From Poa pratensis (taxonomy: Eukaryota; Streptophyta; Magnoliopsida; Poales; Poaceae): a stretch of DNA of 64,000 bases. Shown one piece after another: positions 1-10,172 of the stretch. The notes under the pieces are model-generated. The model worked only from the letters and a program-made list of their open reading frames with translations. It was not told the origin of the DNA and made no database searches. The stretch is taken from NCBI GenBank assembly GCA_947311845.1, contig CAMZMU010000059.1, forward strand, positions 54,459,461-54,523,460, written 5' to 3'. Both the position numbers and the translations under genes were made by a program. Position 1 is the stretch's first letter. Each line of letters begins with the position of its first letter.

Positions 1-37
1 GTTTGTGAGCATATTAGTCAATTACAAGACTACTAAC

Positions 38-2421
38 TGAAAGTGCATTTGTTTCCCCATGTGTGGTTTTGATAATTAATGATAATCCTTATGGACTAAT
101 ATTTGCATTGAGATATTCTTGTAGATCTTGTCCATAGGAAAAGATTGGAGTTCATGTATTGGACTCTAGAAGATTACATGATGATCAATGCTCTATTCAA
201 GGTTTTATATGAAGAATTGTCATATGTAGAGAAGTTGAAGTGCAAGTTCAAGAGAAGCATCTCGAAGAAATTATATGCGTGAAGCTTACCACCCATTTGG
301 AGATAATGGTCAAGTGAAGATGTTCCTAAGAGTGGCACTCCCATCTTGGTGTATGGGGGAGCAACATTTGAATCTTCACCAAGCAAAGAGCAATCAAGAA
401 AGGTGTTCCATCTTGAGAGAGCAAGATCGTCATCATCGAGCTCAAGTGGAATGCGCAAGGCAAAGGTATGATCTTGATAGGTTTTCTATTTTACCGGTCT
501 CATGTTGTTAGTGGGAGACCGGGTTTTTGGATAGACGGCGTACTATCAAGAGGGGTTCTCAAGTGAGTAACTTGATCGCATCTTTGTGGAGAGCTCATAC
601 CGTTGCATACTTGGCATATCATCTTTCTTGGTTCTTATTTGGCTTTTCTCCTTGTTGGGTTTTGGTGCTTGTCGTCATCTTCATGATAAGCCCAAGTTCT
701 TCGAAAACGGATTTCTTATGGAAAACTTGTTGCGTTTTCGTGTTGGAAATATTATCGGTCCACCTTCGAGATAGGATCCACACCTCTCCATGTGTGGTAT
801 CCCCTCTATATTTTGACTGCACCGACCCAAAACAGATAGAAACGGATGCAAAGGCAAAGCTCTCGTCGTTACCTTTCCAACGCAATTGGATTCACCTCTT
901 TTGGAGTTCGTATGAGAAAGTTCTTGCAGTTTTTGTACCAGGCAGAATTCCCATCTGGCGGTAGTACCGCCGGCGTAACGGTAGTACCGCTCCTCCCAGG
1001 AGCAGTACTGCTGTGGTACTCCAGGTGCTTCCCTCGGGCGGTAGTACCGCGGACAGTATCGTGCCTTCCAGGCAGCGGTACTACCGCTGGTACTACCGCT
1101 AGAGGTACCGCTAGAAAGTATTTTGCCTCTGTACTCCTTGCGGTACCCGGCGGTAGCGACCACGTACTACCGCTGGAATATCTCGAATTTATTCGAGGCT
1201 TGTCCAGCGGTAGTACCGGCCGTCCATCGGTAGTACCGCCCCCTGGCTGCGACGGTTGTACCGTAAGGTACCGCTACGCCTGGGAGCAGTACTCACCTGA
1301 GTACCGCCAGGAGTCCTGCAGCGGTAGTACCGCTGACCCAGCGGTAGTACCGCTGGGCACGAAAACTGGACATAACGGTCAGATTTCCAGGGAACCTATT
1401 TAAGGGGTCCTCTTCCCCAATGGTTCCCTAGCTTTGCCCAGCACGTTTTTCTCTCTCTCCCCCACCATTGTTGACCTTGCAAAGCTTGCCTCTCTCTCAA
1501 TTCCTCCCATGATTCTTGCATATCTTTGATGGAATAGAGAGAGGAGATCTAGATCTACATTTCCTCCAATCCATATCTCCTCTAAGTGAGGGGAACCCTT
1601 TCGATCTAGTTCTTGAAGTTCCATTTGTTGTGTTCTTCGTTGTTCTTCCTCTCTTCTCCCCCCATAAGCATTAGTTGCTTTTGGTGGGATTTGAGAGTGA
1701 AGGACTTGAGCATTTTGTGTGCTCTTGCCATTGCTTCGTTGCATCGGTTTGTGCTCTCCACGAGGATTCGTGGAAGTTGAAAGCTTGTGAACTTGTTACT
1801 CTTGGGTCCTTGGACCCTAGACGCCTTTGTGGTGGTTGGACCCTTGTGTGGTCAATTGAAGCCGTCCGGGAGCCCCCAATCCCATTTTGGGTTGTGCCTC
1901 GGATTGTTGTTGAGAGCCGTTCGGAAGCCCCCAACCCATTGTGGGTTGTGCCCCGGATTATTGTTGAAAGGCTCCGGATTCCGCCTCGAAGGAATACCGA
2001 TAGTGGAAGGTGAACCAAACCTTTGTGGTGCGGTTCATCGGAGAAGAGGGTGAAACCTTTGTGGTTGTTGAACCGTTGTGTCGGTTCACACCTCTCCAAC
2101 GAGATGTACTCCCTTTCAAGGAGGAACTCGGGAATACATCCTTGTCTCCGCGTGCTTCGGTTATTTCTATACCCGAGCTTATTACTTATGCACTGTACAT
2201 TGTGATAGCCTTCGTGCTTGAAGTATTCTATTGCTATCACCTTGTTGCTTGTCTTGCTTAGCATAAGTTGTTGGTGCACATAGGTGAGCCTAGTTTATTT
2301 AGGTTGTTGGCTTGTTAATTTAAACACCTAGTTTTATTCCGCAATTAGCAAGACTAAACCGGAAAAGTTTTAATCGCCTATTCACCCCCCCCCCCCTCTA
2401 GGCGACATCTTTGTCCTTTCA
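38..2421 (+). mobile_element. Solo LTR of an LTR retrotransposon (2384 bp)
   Basis: The segment begins TGAAAG and ends CTTTCA, a perfect 6 bp terminal inverted repeat with the TG...CA ends of an LTR. It is flanked by the direct repeat CTAAC at 33-37 and 2422-2426, a 5 bp target-site duplication. No primer-binding site, gag or pol lies between the ends, so this is a solo LTR left by LTR-LTR recombination. The C-rich stretch just before the 3' end (2385-2400) is common in Triticeae LTRs. The family was not identified. No host gene is carried. Confidence 0.9.
957..1365. repeat. Array of GCGGTAGTACCGC / GCGGTACTACCGC motifs inside the solo LTR
   Basis: More than ten copies of a 13 bp motif and its reverse-complement variant are interspersed over about 400 bp, separated by 10-40 bp. 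The two forms can pair with one another, so transcripts could fold into several alternative hairpins. Open frames across this segment are by-products of the low-complexity repeat and are not annotated as genes. Confidence 0.8.
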
Positions 2422-2737
2422 CTAACGACTTAAGCCGTAGTGAACAAATTGAATCCACTATTACTAGATATTTTGTATTGGCTTAAAATTAGTTGTACCT
2501 CAAATTTCACATTAGAGTACTGAGTGGTGATAAAATCAAATGCAACCGGCTACGTTTCTTCTATACGATGAGTCAATTTTTTGATTAGTTATAACTTATA
2601 AACCGGACAGTTCTCAATTATGCTTTCTAATATATATATTGCTGTAATTAAATGCATTTTGTTGCTGGATATAGATTTGCTCCCAACATGTTTTAACTTC
2701 TACCAAAATTGTCACTACTCTTTCTCACTAAGGTCGA

Positions 2738-2765
2738 GGCGTGCCGCCGCGCCAAATTTACCTAT
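2738..2765 (+). mobile_element. Degenerate Helitron 3' end
   Basis: A hairpin-forming GC block (GGCGTGCCGCCGCGCC, 2738-2753) is followed by an AT-rich spacer and CTAT, where an active Helitron would have CTAG. It resembles the intact end 425 bp downstream in layout and sequence, so it is read as a mutated Helitron 3' terminus. No 5' end was found. Confidence 0.5.
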
Positions 2766-3160
2766 CCATTGTAAATTCAAAAAAAAAAACCCATCTCATC
2801 CGCGATAATTTCCACCCGATAATATTTAACCACAACAGACAAATTAACGTGAAGGTTATCCTTTTTGTAAAACATTTTAGGATGAGAAAATAAAATCATA
2901 GTTCAACATTTCAATCTGCTAAAAAAAATTGGAGATACTCCAAAACATACCGACATGCTCGAAAAAAAAATGCTACCTATTTACGGCAAAATATGACCAT
3001 ATTTCACCATGTTAATTCAGTAAATATTTGCATCCAATCTAAAAGAACTCACTTTAAATATGAAGTTAAATTAAATATTTATGACAGCATACGCGCATAC
3101 TAAATATTTTCAAAAAAAAATTGTCAACATGCAAAATTAACATTTCAACCACACGGGTGC

Positions 3161-3189
3161 GGCGTGTCGACGCGCCGAAATTTAACTAG
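3161..3189 (+). mobile_element. Helitron 3' terminus
   Basis: Hairpin GGCGTGTCGACGCGCC (3161-3176), a 9 nt AT-rich spacer, then CTAG at 3186-3189 followed by T: the canonical Helitron 3' architecture. The matching 5' TC end was not found and may lie upstream of the solo LTR or outside the window. The remainder of 2427-3716 is AT-rich noncoding DNA with no credible gene. Confidence 0.65.
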
Positions 3190-3716
3190 TTTTTAAGTAA
3201 GATAGACCATACTTTGCGTCATTGCCAGTGTCGTCCGTGCATGTGCGCCTCTACGGCTCTACACCAACGCCGTCGTCCCAGATAGCATTCAACTCTTCGG
3301 ACCGTTTAAGTCAACTCCAACGCGCCGACCCATTTCATCCGTTTCTATCTGTTTTGGGTCGGTGCAGTCAAAATCATGGCCCAACGCATGAACGCATTTT
3401 GTTCTTTGGCCTTTTTTCTGTCCATTCCGTGTCCGCGCTGACCCAATTTCAAAGCAAACTTGGACCAGCTTTGTAACGACGCGGACAGGATACAAACCGT
3501 CTGCGCGTCCGCTCGTGTCCTCCCCTAGCCACGCTTGGTCAAAACTGGCCCTACTTGGCAGCGACCCACCAACCCGTCGTCTTCCCCACCCGGGTCCTTT
3601 TTTAACTCGGTCGTGTGGATAGTGACCGTCATTCACATCCAGTCCCCACTCCCAGCCCCCACATCTAGCCCCACCGTGCTCCCCTACCACCGGCGAGCCA
3701 AACCTTAGCCGGAGCG

Positions 3717-3968
3717 ATGTCGTTCCGGTGGAATAGCAAGGGGAAGCATGACCACGAGTCCGGCTCCTCCTCCGGCCATCGGAGATCTGCGCCGCACCGC
3801 GCTTCCCTTCCTCCTCTGTCGCCGTTCAACCTCGCGCCACCGAGCGTCTTGATGGTCGGGGGACCGCCGAAGCGGCGGCGCTGCTACGTGCCGGTGAAGG
3901 AGTCCAGGGCTGAAGCTAGTATTGTGGCCGGTGCCCATGCCCTGACCACACGCAGAACAATAGCCTAG
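3717..3968 (+). CDS. Hypothetical short ORF, probably a TE-associated gene fragment
   Basis: An 83-residue open frame in a locally GC-rich island (3700-3970) between AT-rich repeats. The product is Ser-, Pro- and Arg-rich, with a basic N-terminus, a Ser/Gly run near residues 16-20 and a PPKRRR cluster near residue 50. No domain was recognised and no intron or promoter is evident. It may be a captured 5' coding fragment carried by a transposable element; an expressed gene is less likely. Confidence 0.25.
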   Translation: MSFRWNSKGKHDHESGSSSGHRRSAPHRASLPPLSPFNLAPPSVLMVGGPPKRRRCYVPVKESRAEASIVAGAHALTTRRTIA

Positions 3969-4781
3969 CTGGCATGCAGGCACAGAGGCACCGTATCGTC
4001 GTGTTATGGCAGCAGGCAGAACTATGCCGAACCGGCGGGCCTCTCCCCTGCCATGAGAATGGATGGGCATGCCAGATTCGACATCCAGTGTGACCAAAGA
4101 AAGCATCATTAAGGGCCTTTGTGATCATAGGATTATAATAGCATTTTTAGCGGCATCTACAATAGCCCTCCCATCATTCTAAATTTCTAATGGGGGTCGT
4201 AACACGAGATCGTTCTTCAGCAATGTCCCAATTTGTCCGAACATTTCAAAAAGGTGTATCTATTGGTACGAGATATCGACCAATTGATACGCGTTGTTGT
4301 TACCATTTTCCCGGTTATCATCAACAAAATCAATCCAGCTTTGGTGGAAAATGTTCAGAACAACGTGTATCTACTCTTGGAGTCTATGTATGTAAACAGG
4401 GCCACATGGTAGTGTAAGAGTGGAAATCCCATGGCGGTGGAACCCTAGCGATAGCGAGTATCGCTGGTGATAGGGACGGGTCGGGAGTCGGGACAAGAAC
4501 GAGACGGGAGGGTGGGGCTATGTCGCAATGGGGAATAGGAAGAGAGAAGAAAAAAATAACGGTTCACCCCGAGGGGTGGCATTTCCTCTATAATTACGCG
4601 AAGGGAGAGGGGCTAGGTGGCATACCCGCTCGACTGGAAGCTGCCAACGCTCGGGAAGCACCTCGCATAGGTGCTTTTTTCCGTATGTGGGAGAACGCCC
4701 AGCTTTGGCAAAGGCCCAACACGCAGCTGCCCCCTTCGGTTTATCTAGCCTGCTTTTTTTGGTGGAAAGCACCCAGAAGCC
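3969..4781. other. Intergenic, nothing recognised
   Basis: Mixed-composition DNA without conserved coding frames. Short ORFs here have no recognisable domains. It contains the left TSD (CAGAAGCC, 4774-4781) of the hAT-type element that follows. Confidence 0.6.
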
Positions 4782-5191
4782 TAGGGGCGGATCCAGGATT
4801 TGAGTATAGGGGGGGGGGGGGGGGGGGGCGAACCGATGTTAATCCCACGCGTAAAAGAAGATGTAGTATATCAAAACAATATACCGTCTTTTGTGATTTT
4901 CGTTTCTGTTTATTGTGGATTTAGTACCGAGAATATTTTTAGTAGGACTATGCGGCTGAAATAGAATCCGAGCTTACCCTCTCCTAGTTAGATTTACATT
5001 TACAATACTATAGTCATGTTTAATTATTTTCTCTTCATTTTGAGGCATAGGTAACTTCAAAAACAAATACACCACACTTCCAATCAATCTGTACTTTTTA
5101 TTTTGCAATTTTACTTTAATAATTTTACAACTTAAAGTTCATAACTAGTAGTCCGTAACTTTGGATCAATGTGCAAAATAAATAGTATGTA

Positions 5192-5314
5192 CTCCCTCCG
5201 TTCCAAATTAGATGACTTGCATTTGTCTAAATACGAATGTATCTATACTTGTTTAATGTTTAGATATATCCGTATCTAGATAAATGTGTGTCCAGTAATT
5301 TGGAACGGAGGGAG
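5192..5314. mobile_element. Stowaway (Tc1/mariner-type) MITE
   Basis: Typical TIRs CTCCCTCCGTTCC and its complement GGAACGGAGGGAG, flanked on both sides by TA (5190-5191 and 5315-5316). At 123 bp it folds into a long hairpin and has no coding capacity. It is nested in the hAT-type element. Confidence 0.95.
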
Positions 5315-6169
5315 TACTTCATAATCGATCTAACAAATATGTGAATAAATAGTTTGTACGATAACATACCTTAGGTTGGAGGATTATGACTCAGATGGCC
5401 GTGCCGCCAGGTTTGAGACTGATAACCAAGGTATCGTGGACGACAGGCAAGCAACACTCATATTGCCATGGAGGTTTATGCGACGGTCGACAATCTGTCA
5501 AATGCTCCCGACGGCGGCGCTGTTATGCCCTAGTCTTATGCGGCTAAGCGGACCACGACAATCAGTCAAATCGTTTCTCGGGAATTCGCTTTGTGCATAA
5601 AGTTGAACATCGCTCCTCGTTGCCGGCAGTCCTACTGGTGCCACTAGCTAGAGGCTTCCCTTTGCAAAGGGAAGTTCAGCGATTAAGAGCAGCGCAAGTA
5701 CGACACGTGGACATAGTAAGGAGGTAGTAAAATCAAACTTGTATTCGTCCAGCCTGAAGCTTCGCTCGCTCGTTCCGCCGCCCCGGCCACCCCGGACGAG
5801 GCACCCGCGTGTACGCCTGCTCGCTCGATTGGTCTACGAAGCCCCCCGGCGTTTGTCCCGCGCGACGTACAGGCCCCGCGTGCCGTCCGCGCGCGATTTA
5901 CAAACACAGTAGGAAAACCCCACGCTGGGTCCGATCGGATGTACATGCACCGCTGCCTTCGTGTACATGGCGCACGTGACGCACTCATGAATTCCCCTGG
6001 CTCCGATCGATTGGATGTACAACAAATAGAAGCCTCCGATCAGATGACAAATGTACTTGGGTTCGTCTGACGGAACCTACATAACGGACGAAACGTACAG
6101 AATAGACAGTGGACGAAGTATTACGGCTCGGCTTCGACTTGATAAATTTTAATAAATATCATAAAAGCG

Positions 6170-6500
6170 GTACATTGGTCGTTGCACGCATTAGTCACAT
6201 GTTGTACAACTAGACATGCATAGTTTGTACAGACACATGTTGTACAACTAAACAGACACATATTATACAATTAGACAGTCACATGTTGTACAAACACAGA
6301 TTGTATAACTACATAACACATGTTGTACAACTAGACAGACACAGGTTGTACAGACACAGATTGTATAACTAGACAAACATAGCTTGTACAACTATACATG
6401 CACATGTTGTACAACTACGCGGACAGCCGGACACAGTTTGTACAGACACAGGTTGTACAACTACACAGACATAGTTTGTACAACTATGCATAACTGGGAG
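6170..6500. repeat. Degenerate tandem array of TTGTACAACTA / ACAGACACA motifs
   Basis: Roughly a dozen imperfect copies of a 20-35 bp unit with the palindromic core TTGTACAA, alternating with CAGACACA. The core recurs at lower density to 6770. Unit lengths are uneven, so this is not a simple microsatellite. It lies inside the hAT-type element. No coding or regulatory function can be assigned. Confidence 0.75.
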
Positions 6501-6905
6501 TACAAAAAAAAGTTCGTCGAAACCTATCAACATGTGATCTAGTTTTGAATATCTCGACGCGAGAAGCTTAAAAATGAAAACGGTTCGTAATTTGGATAAG
6601 CGGTTCTCGAGATATTTTATTTCAAAAATTCGGTTTAGAAAATAAAAGGAAAAAAGCTGCCCTCACTCCTCACTATCTCTTCTCTCTCATCATACAAAAG
6701 TATACAACACAAAAAGTACGAACTACACAGAAATGGTTGTACAAAATAACAGAAATATGATGTACAAACTATACATAACCGGGAGTAAAAAAAAAAGTTC
6801 GTCAAAACCTATGAACATGTGATCTAGTTTTGAAGATCTCGACGCGAGGAGCTCAAAAGTGAAACGGTTCATAATTCGGATAAACGGTTCGCAAGATATT
6901 TTGTT
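6488..6905. repeat. Pair of diverged ~130 bp direct repeats
   Basis: The segment at 6488-6625 recurs at 6776-6905. Both start near an ATAACCGGGAGTA-like sequence, run through a poly(A) stretch and a conserved block around GATCTCGACGCGAG, and end at an AGATATTTT-like motif. The offset is about 288 bp with 10-15% divergence. It is an old internal duplication of the hAT-type element or of an element nested in it. Confidence 0.75.
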
Positions 6906-7391
6906 TTAAAGTTTCGATTTTGCAAAATAAAAGGCAAAAACTGCTTTCCCATCTCCGGTGTCCCTTTCTCTCTCTACTCCCCACTTTCAATCTGGTTGTG
7001 ACACTTGGCGAACATGCATACAACTGTTGGTACCGCACGAATAAGAAGGCGACACTTGTCACCACGAGATGGTCCGCTGGTTTCTTCGCAAAGGGAACCC
7101 TTTTTCTAGTGATTTCCCAGTCCTACCGTAGATCTTGCTGGGCTTTACACGCTCTGATTACTCTCCACATGCCTGGCCATCGTGGGGTCTTGCTGGGCCT
7201 AGCTAGTAAGCCCATTCGTATGTTTGGCTTCTTTGAGAAATACGTGAGCTAATGGCCGCATACTAATTACGATTTACACAAGCGATTAAGCAAAGCTACT
7301 ACGTAGTCCCCGCTGAAACTTGTCAGGGGTGGCGAGACCATGGCGGGGGCCAGACCCCGCTCGTCCCCCTGGATCCGCCTCTGCAGAAGCC

Positions 7392-9191
7392 CAAACAAAA
7401 GGGCCCTTAATTTGCTGGCTTAAACTCTTCTATGATTGATCGTTCAACTTGCCGGCGGTTGTAAATTAGTTCATGAAGTTATCAATTCCTCGCAAAAAAT
7501 GATTTGTTACACTTTTGTAAAAATCCTAAATGCTTCGATATTCCAAAAAAGAAAGTACGGATGTTTTGGCTCTCGATCTCCACGTACACCACCAGCATTC
7601 CCTCTTACGTACAGTACATGTCTTTCATTCGTGCGCTCTCAACAGAAATATAAAATGATGTCTTTAGAAAGTGCTTTACGGTGCACAAAGGGGAATGATT
7701 TTTTTTTGGGACTGGTCGATTATTGTGCATCGCGGTGTTTGGTGCTGGTGTACCACGAGGATATCGATGGCAAGATTCAGTCGGTCGGTCAGTCAGTCAG
7801 TCAGGAGATATTCAATTGCTCCGTGAGAAACGAAAAAAGAAATGCAGATTGGGCTTTAACTTTTTTTTGACAGGTTTGTCTAGAACCATGGATGCTGTGA
7901 GAGTCCGTGAGAGAAAGCGACAGTGATGTCCCATTCCAGATTTGTTTTCTTTGAGGGGGTGTCCCATTCCAGGTTTTTTCATACCCGATCCATGCATATA
8001 AAGGGTAGACAAATACATGGTATGTGGTTGTAATGGATTAGTAGGGTTGTATATCTTTAACGTGTGCGATGACATGTGCTTTCTGAAAATAGCCTGTAAA
8101 TAGGGATCAAATTAGATTTAAGGAAGATAGAGACGGTTTAGAAAGGTTGCACTAGGTTTTCTAGACACAATCAACGTAAAAATAATATGAAAACACTAAA
8201 CTTACACGAGTTTGAATTCAGGTTACTCATAAGTTGGATGCATTTTATACAAAGTACACACACATGTGTTGATGACTAATTAGTCCCCTCCCTACCACCA
8301 AGCGGATGAAAGACCATACTGAAGGAGAAGTTATTATTCGGCACTTAATACAAATTAAAATGATCTAGAAACATCAGCCAAGTTATCTGTTGGATTCATA
8401 CACTAAAACACTTTTGTAAGTTGTATATATTTAAGGGTATTATGGAAAAGAATACATAGAAACATGTGGTAATATTTGTAAGCTTAGACTTATTGTGAAA
8501 TATATTTTAACATGAGAATTTGTTTGACATCACAAACTAAATAAAAGACATTTTTTGTAAGAAAAATATAGTTTCAGTCAGTACTAAAAATATATAATCA
8601 TAAGTACTAGGGTATGCCATATATGTACAGTGATATACATAGTTGTGTTTACATTGCTAATGTTAATTAGTTGTAACTAAAAATGGTATGGTATTCAGGA
8701 AAATATATCGAATGATGTCTATGAACAAGAAAAACATCGTTGTAATGACAAGATGAGTTATGGCAATGTAAGAAAGTTCAATATAAATTGCTGGGCTGGT
8801 TAGTGAAAACTAACCGTCGTGGACGAAGTCCTTTGGCCCCGACAAATGCTGCCGAGTTGTATCCCTTGAGCGGGAGGTGCTCCTCCTCCTCCTCGAGCGA
8901 TAGTGTTGTGACGATGCCGGATATGTACGCAAGGACAGTGGATTTGGTCGCCGGCGGCGAGCGTGGATGGGGATTTGGTGGACGACGACGGCGACGGAAT
9001 GGCTCGGGTCTCATCCTGTATCGAACCCTCGGCGCGACAGAAATAGAAGCCGGGGGCAGTGATTTGATGGGCATGGTAAACTGTTTACGGGCCGAACTTG
9101 CTCTACAGGATCTGGTCTAGCCTAAAAAATGGCCCATCCCGTATAGTCGCCAGGAAAATAAAGTCCCGACCTTTTAGCTAGAGATGGTCTG
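7392..9191. other. Intergenic, nothing recognised
   Basis: AT-rich noncoding DNA with a GC-richer island at 8790-9120. That island contains a 110-residue open frame of low complexity (Ser and Arg runs) with no recognisable domain and an equally long antisense frame, so it is not called a gene. Confidence 0.6.
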
Positions 9192-9206
9192 AAGATATTT
9201 ATAGTT

Positions 9207-9505
9207 TTTTTTTGAAACACAGTACAAACGCAAATGCTCACATATATATGCATACACTCACCTCTATGAACGCACGCACGCACACCCTATCCCTATGAGC
9301 ACCTTCGAGAGACTGAGCCGACGCGTCGAGTCTTGAGATTGACGAACTCACCACAGACGCCTCGCTGTCAACGGGAACGTCGCCTCACACTGAATAATAT
9401 TTCGCCTAAATGAGAAACACCGGTGTCAAACCTAGAGTTTTTAACTTTGATAGGCTGAAGGTACAACCACCATCCTAACCATCTTGTCACATGTAAGTTC
9501 TGCAA
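9207..9505 (-). mobile_element. tRNA-derived SINE
   Basis: On the minus strand the element starts with a tRNA-like region: a degenerate A box near 9473 and a B-box-like GGTTTGACACC near 9430. It ends in a poly(A) tail that appears as the T run at 9205-9213. It is flanked by 15 bp direct repeats that differ at one base (AAGATATTTATAGTT at 9192-9206; AAGATATTTACAGTT at 9506-9520), the TSD expected for LINE-driven retroposition. Confidence 0.8.
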
Positions 9506-9520
9506 AAGATATTTACAGTT

Positions 9521-10172
9521 ATGATCCACTTGAACGCGCGCTCCTCGTGCATCACACGTGGTCGCCGTAATATCAAACCTCAAACATCTCCTTAATCTCT
9601 ATAGAAATTTCATGGTCAAGGTCCATCAATTTAGTTTAATCTACACAAACGGGTAACCACGCAAATTCACATCTCTTCGGGAGCAAATAGCAAAAGGTAG
9701 GAACTAACCATTTTCCACGGCTGCGGAGCAGCCTTCTGGAAGCCGTGGAGTCAAACTGTGAATGAAGTTGATAGAGCTCACACGGGGCTGCCTGGCTCGC
9801 TACTGAGCAGAGAGCGCTCGGAGCTCCGTTCTACGGCCCTCATGGATCCACAGATCCCCTTTCTCCTCCTCCGCATGCTCCGTTTTTTAAACCTCCGCGG
9901 CCCCCCCTCCCTCCACCCAAGTACCCAACCCAATTCCTCCCCGTCTCTCCTCTCTCTGAATTGGGCAAGGTTCCCCCTCGCACGCAACCAATCGCCACCC
10001 AGCGTCACTCGTTTTCTTGCGGCTGTCCTACAAGAAGCTTCGCCGTCCGTGGTTAATTCTTGGGAGCTCCGGCCGCGTGCGTTTAGCTTAGCTGCTTTGC
10101 CTCGTTGGCGTCAAGGTTCTTGGATTGGTGGCTGAGTCCGCTCGTGGGAGATGCTGTCTGTGAGCCCCGAGG
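9521..10172 (+). promoter_or_regulatory. Upstream region and probable 5' UTR of the SPS gene
   Basis: The sequence becomes C/T-rich and then GC-rich between 9760 and 10172, as in grass gene leaders. A pyrimidine-rich tract at 9900-9960 fits a 5' UTR. No clear TATA box was found. Open frames here are in-leader artefacts. Confidence 0.4.

Larger units (their letters stand above)
4782..7383. mobile_element. Non-autonomous hAT-type element (2602 bp)
   Basis: Terminal inverted repeats TAGGGGCGGATCCAGG (left) and CAGAGGCGGATCCAGG (right end, reverse complement) are flanked by perfect 8 bp duplications CAGAAGCC at 4774-4781 and 7384-7391, the TSD length of hAT transposons. A G run begins near 4809. 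No transposase was recognised, so mobilisation would be in trans. It contains a Stowaway MITE, a GTACAA-rich repeat and a duplicated 130 bp segment; the interval 5620-6030 is GC-rich with no recognised gene. Confidence 0.85.

Noticed and set aside
681..1403. ORFs of 160-185 residues in the first 1.4 kb
   Set aside because: They fall inside the solo LTR and through the GCGGTAGTACCGC array; no protein similarity recognised.
4809..4830. Poly(G) tract, and the poly(C) tract at 25197-25220
   Set aside because: Simple homopolymers of uncertain true length, prone to sequencing error; no function inferred.
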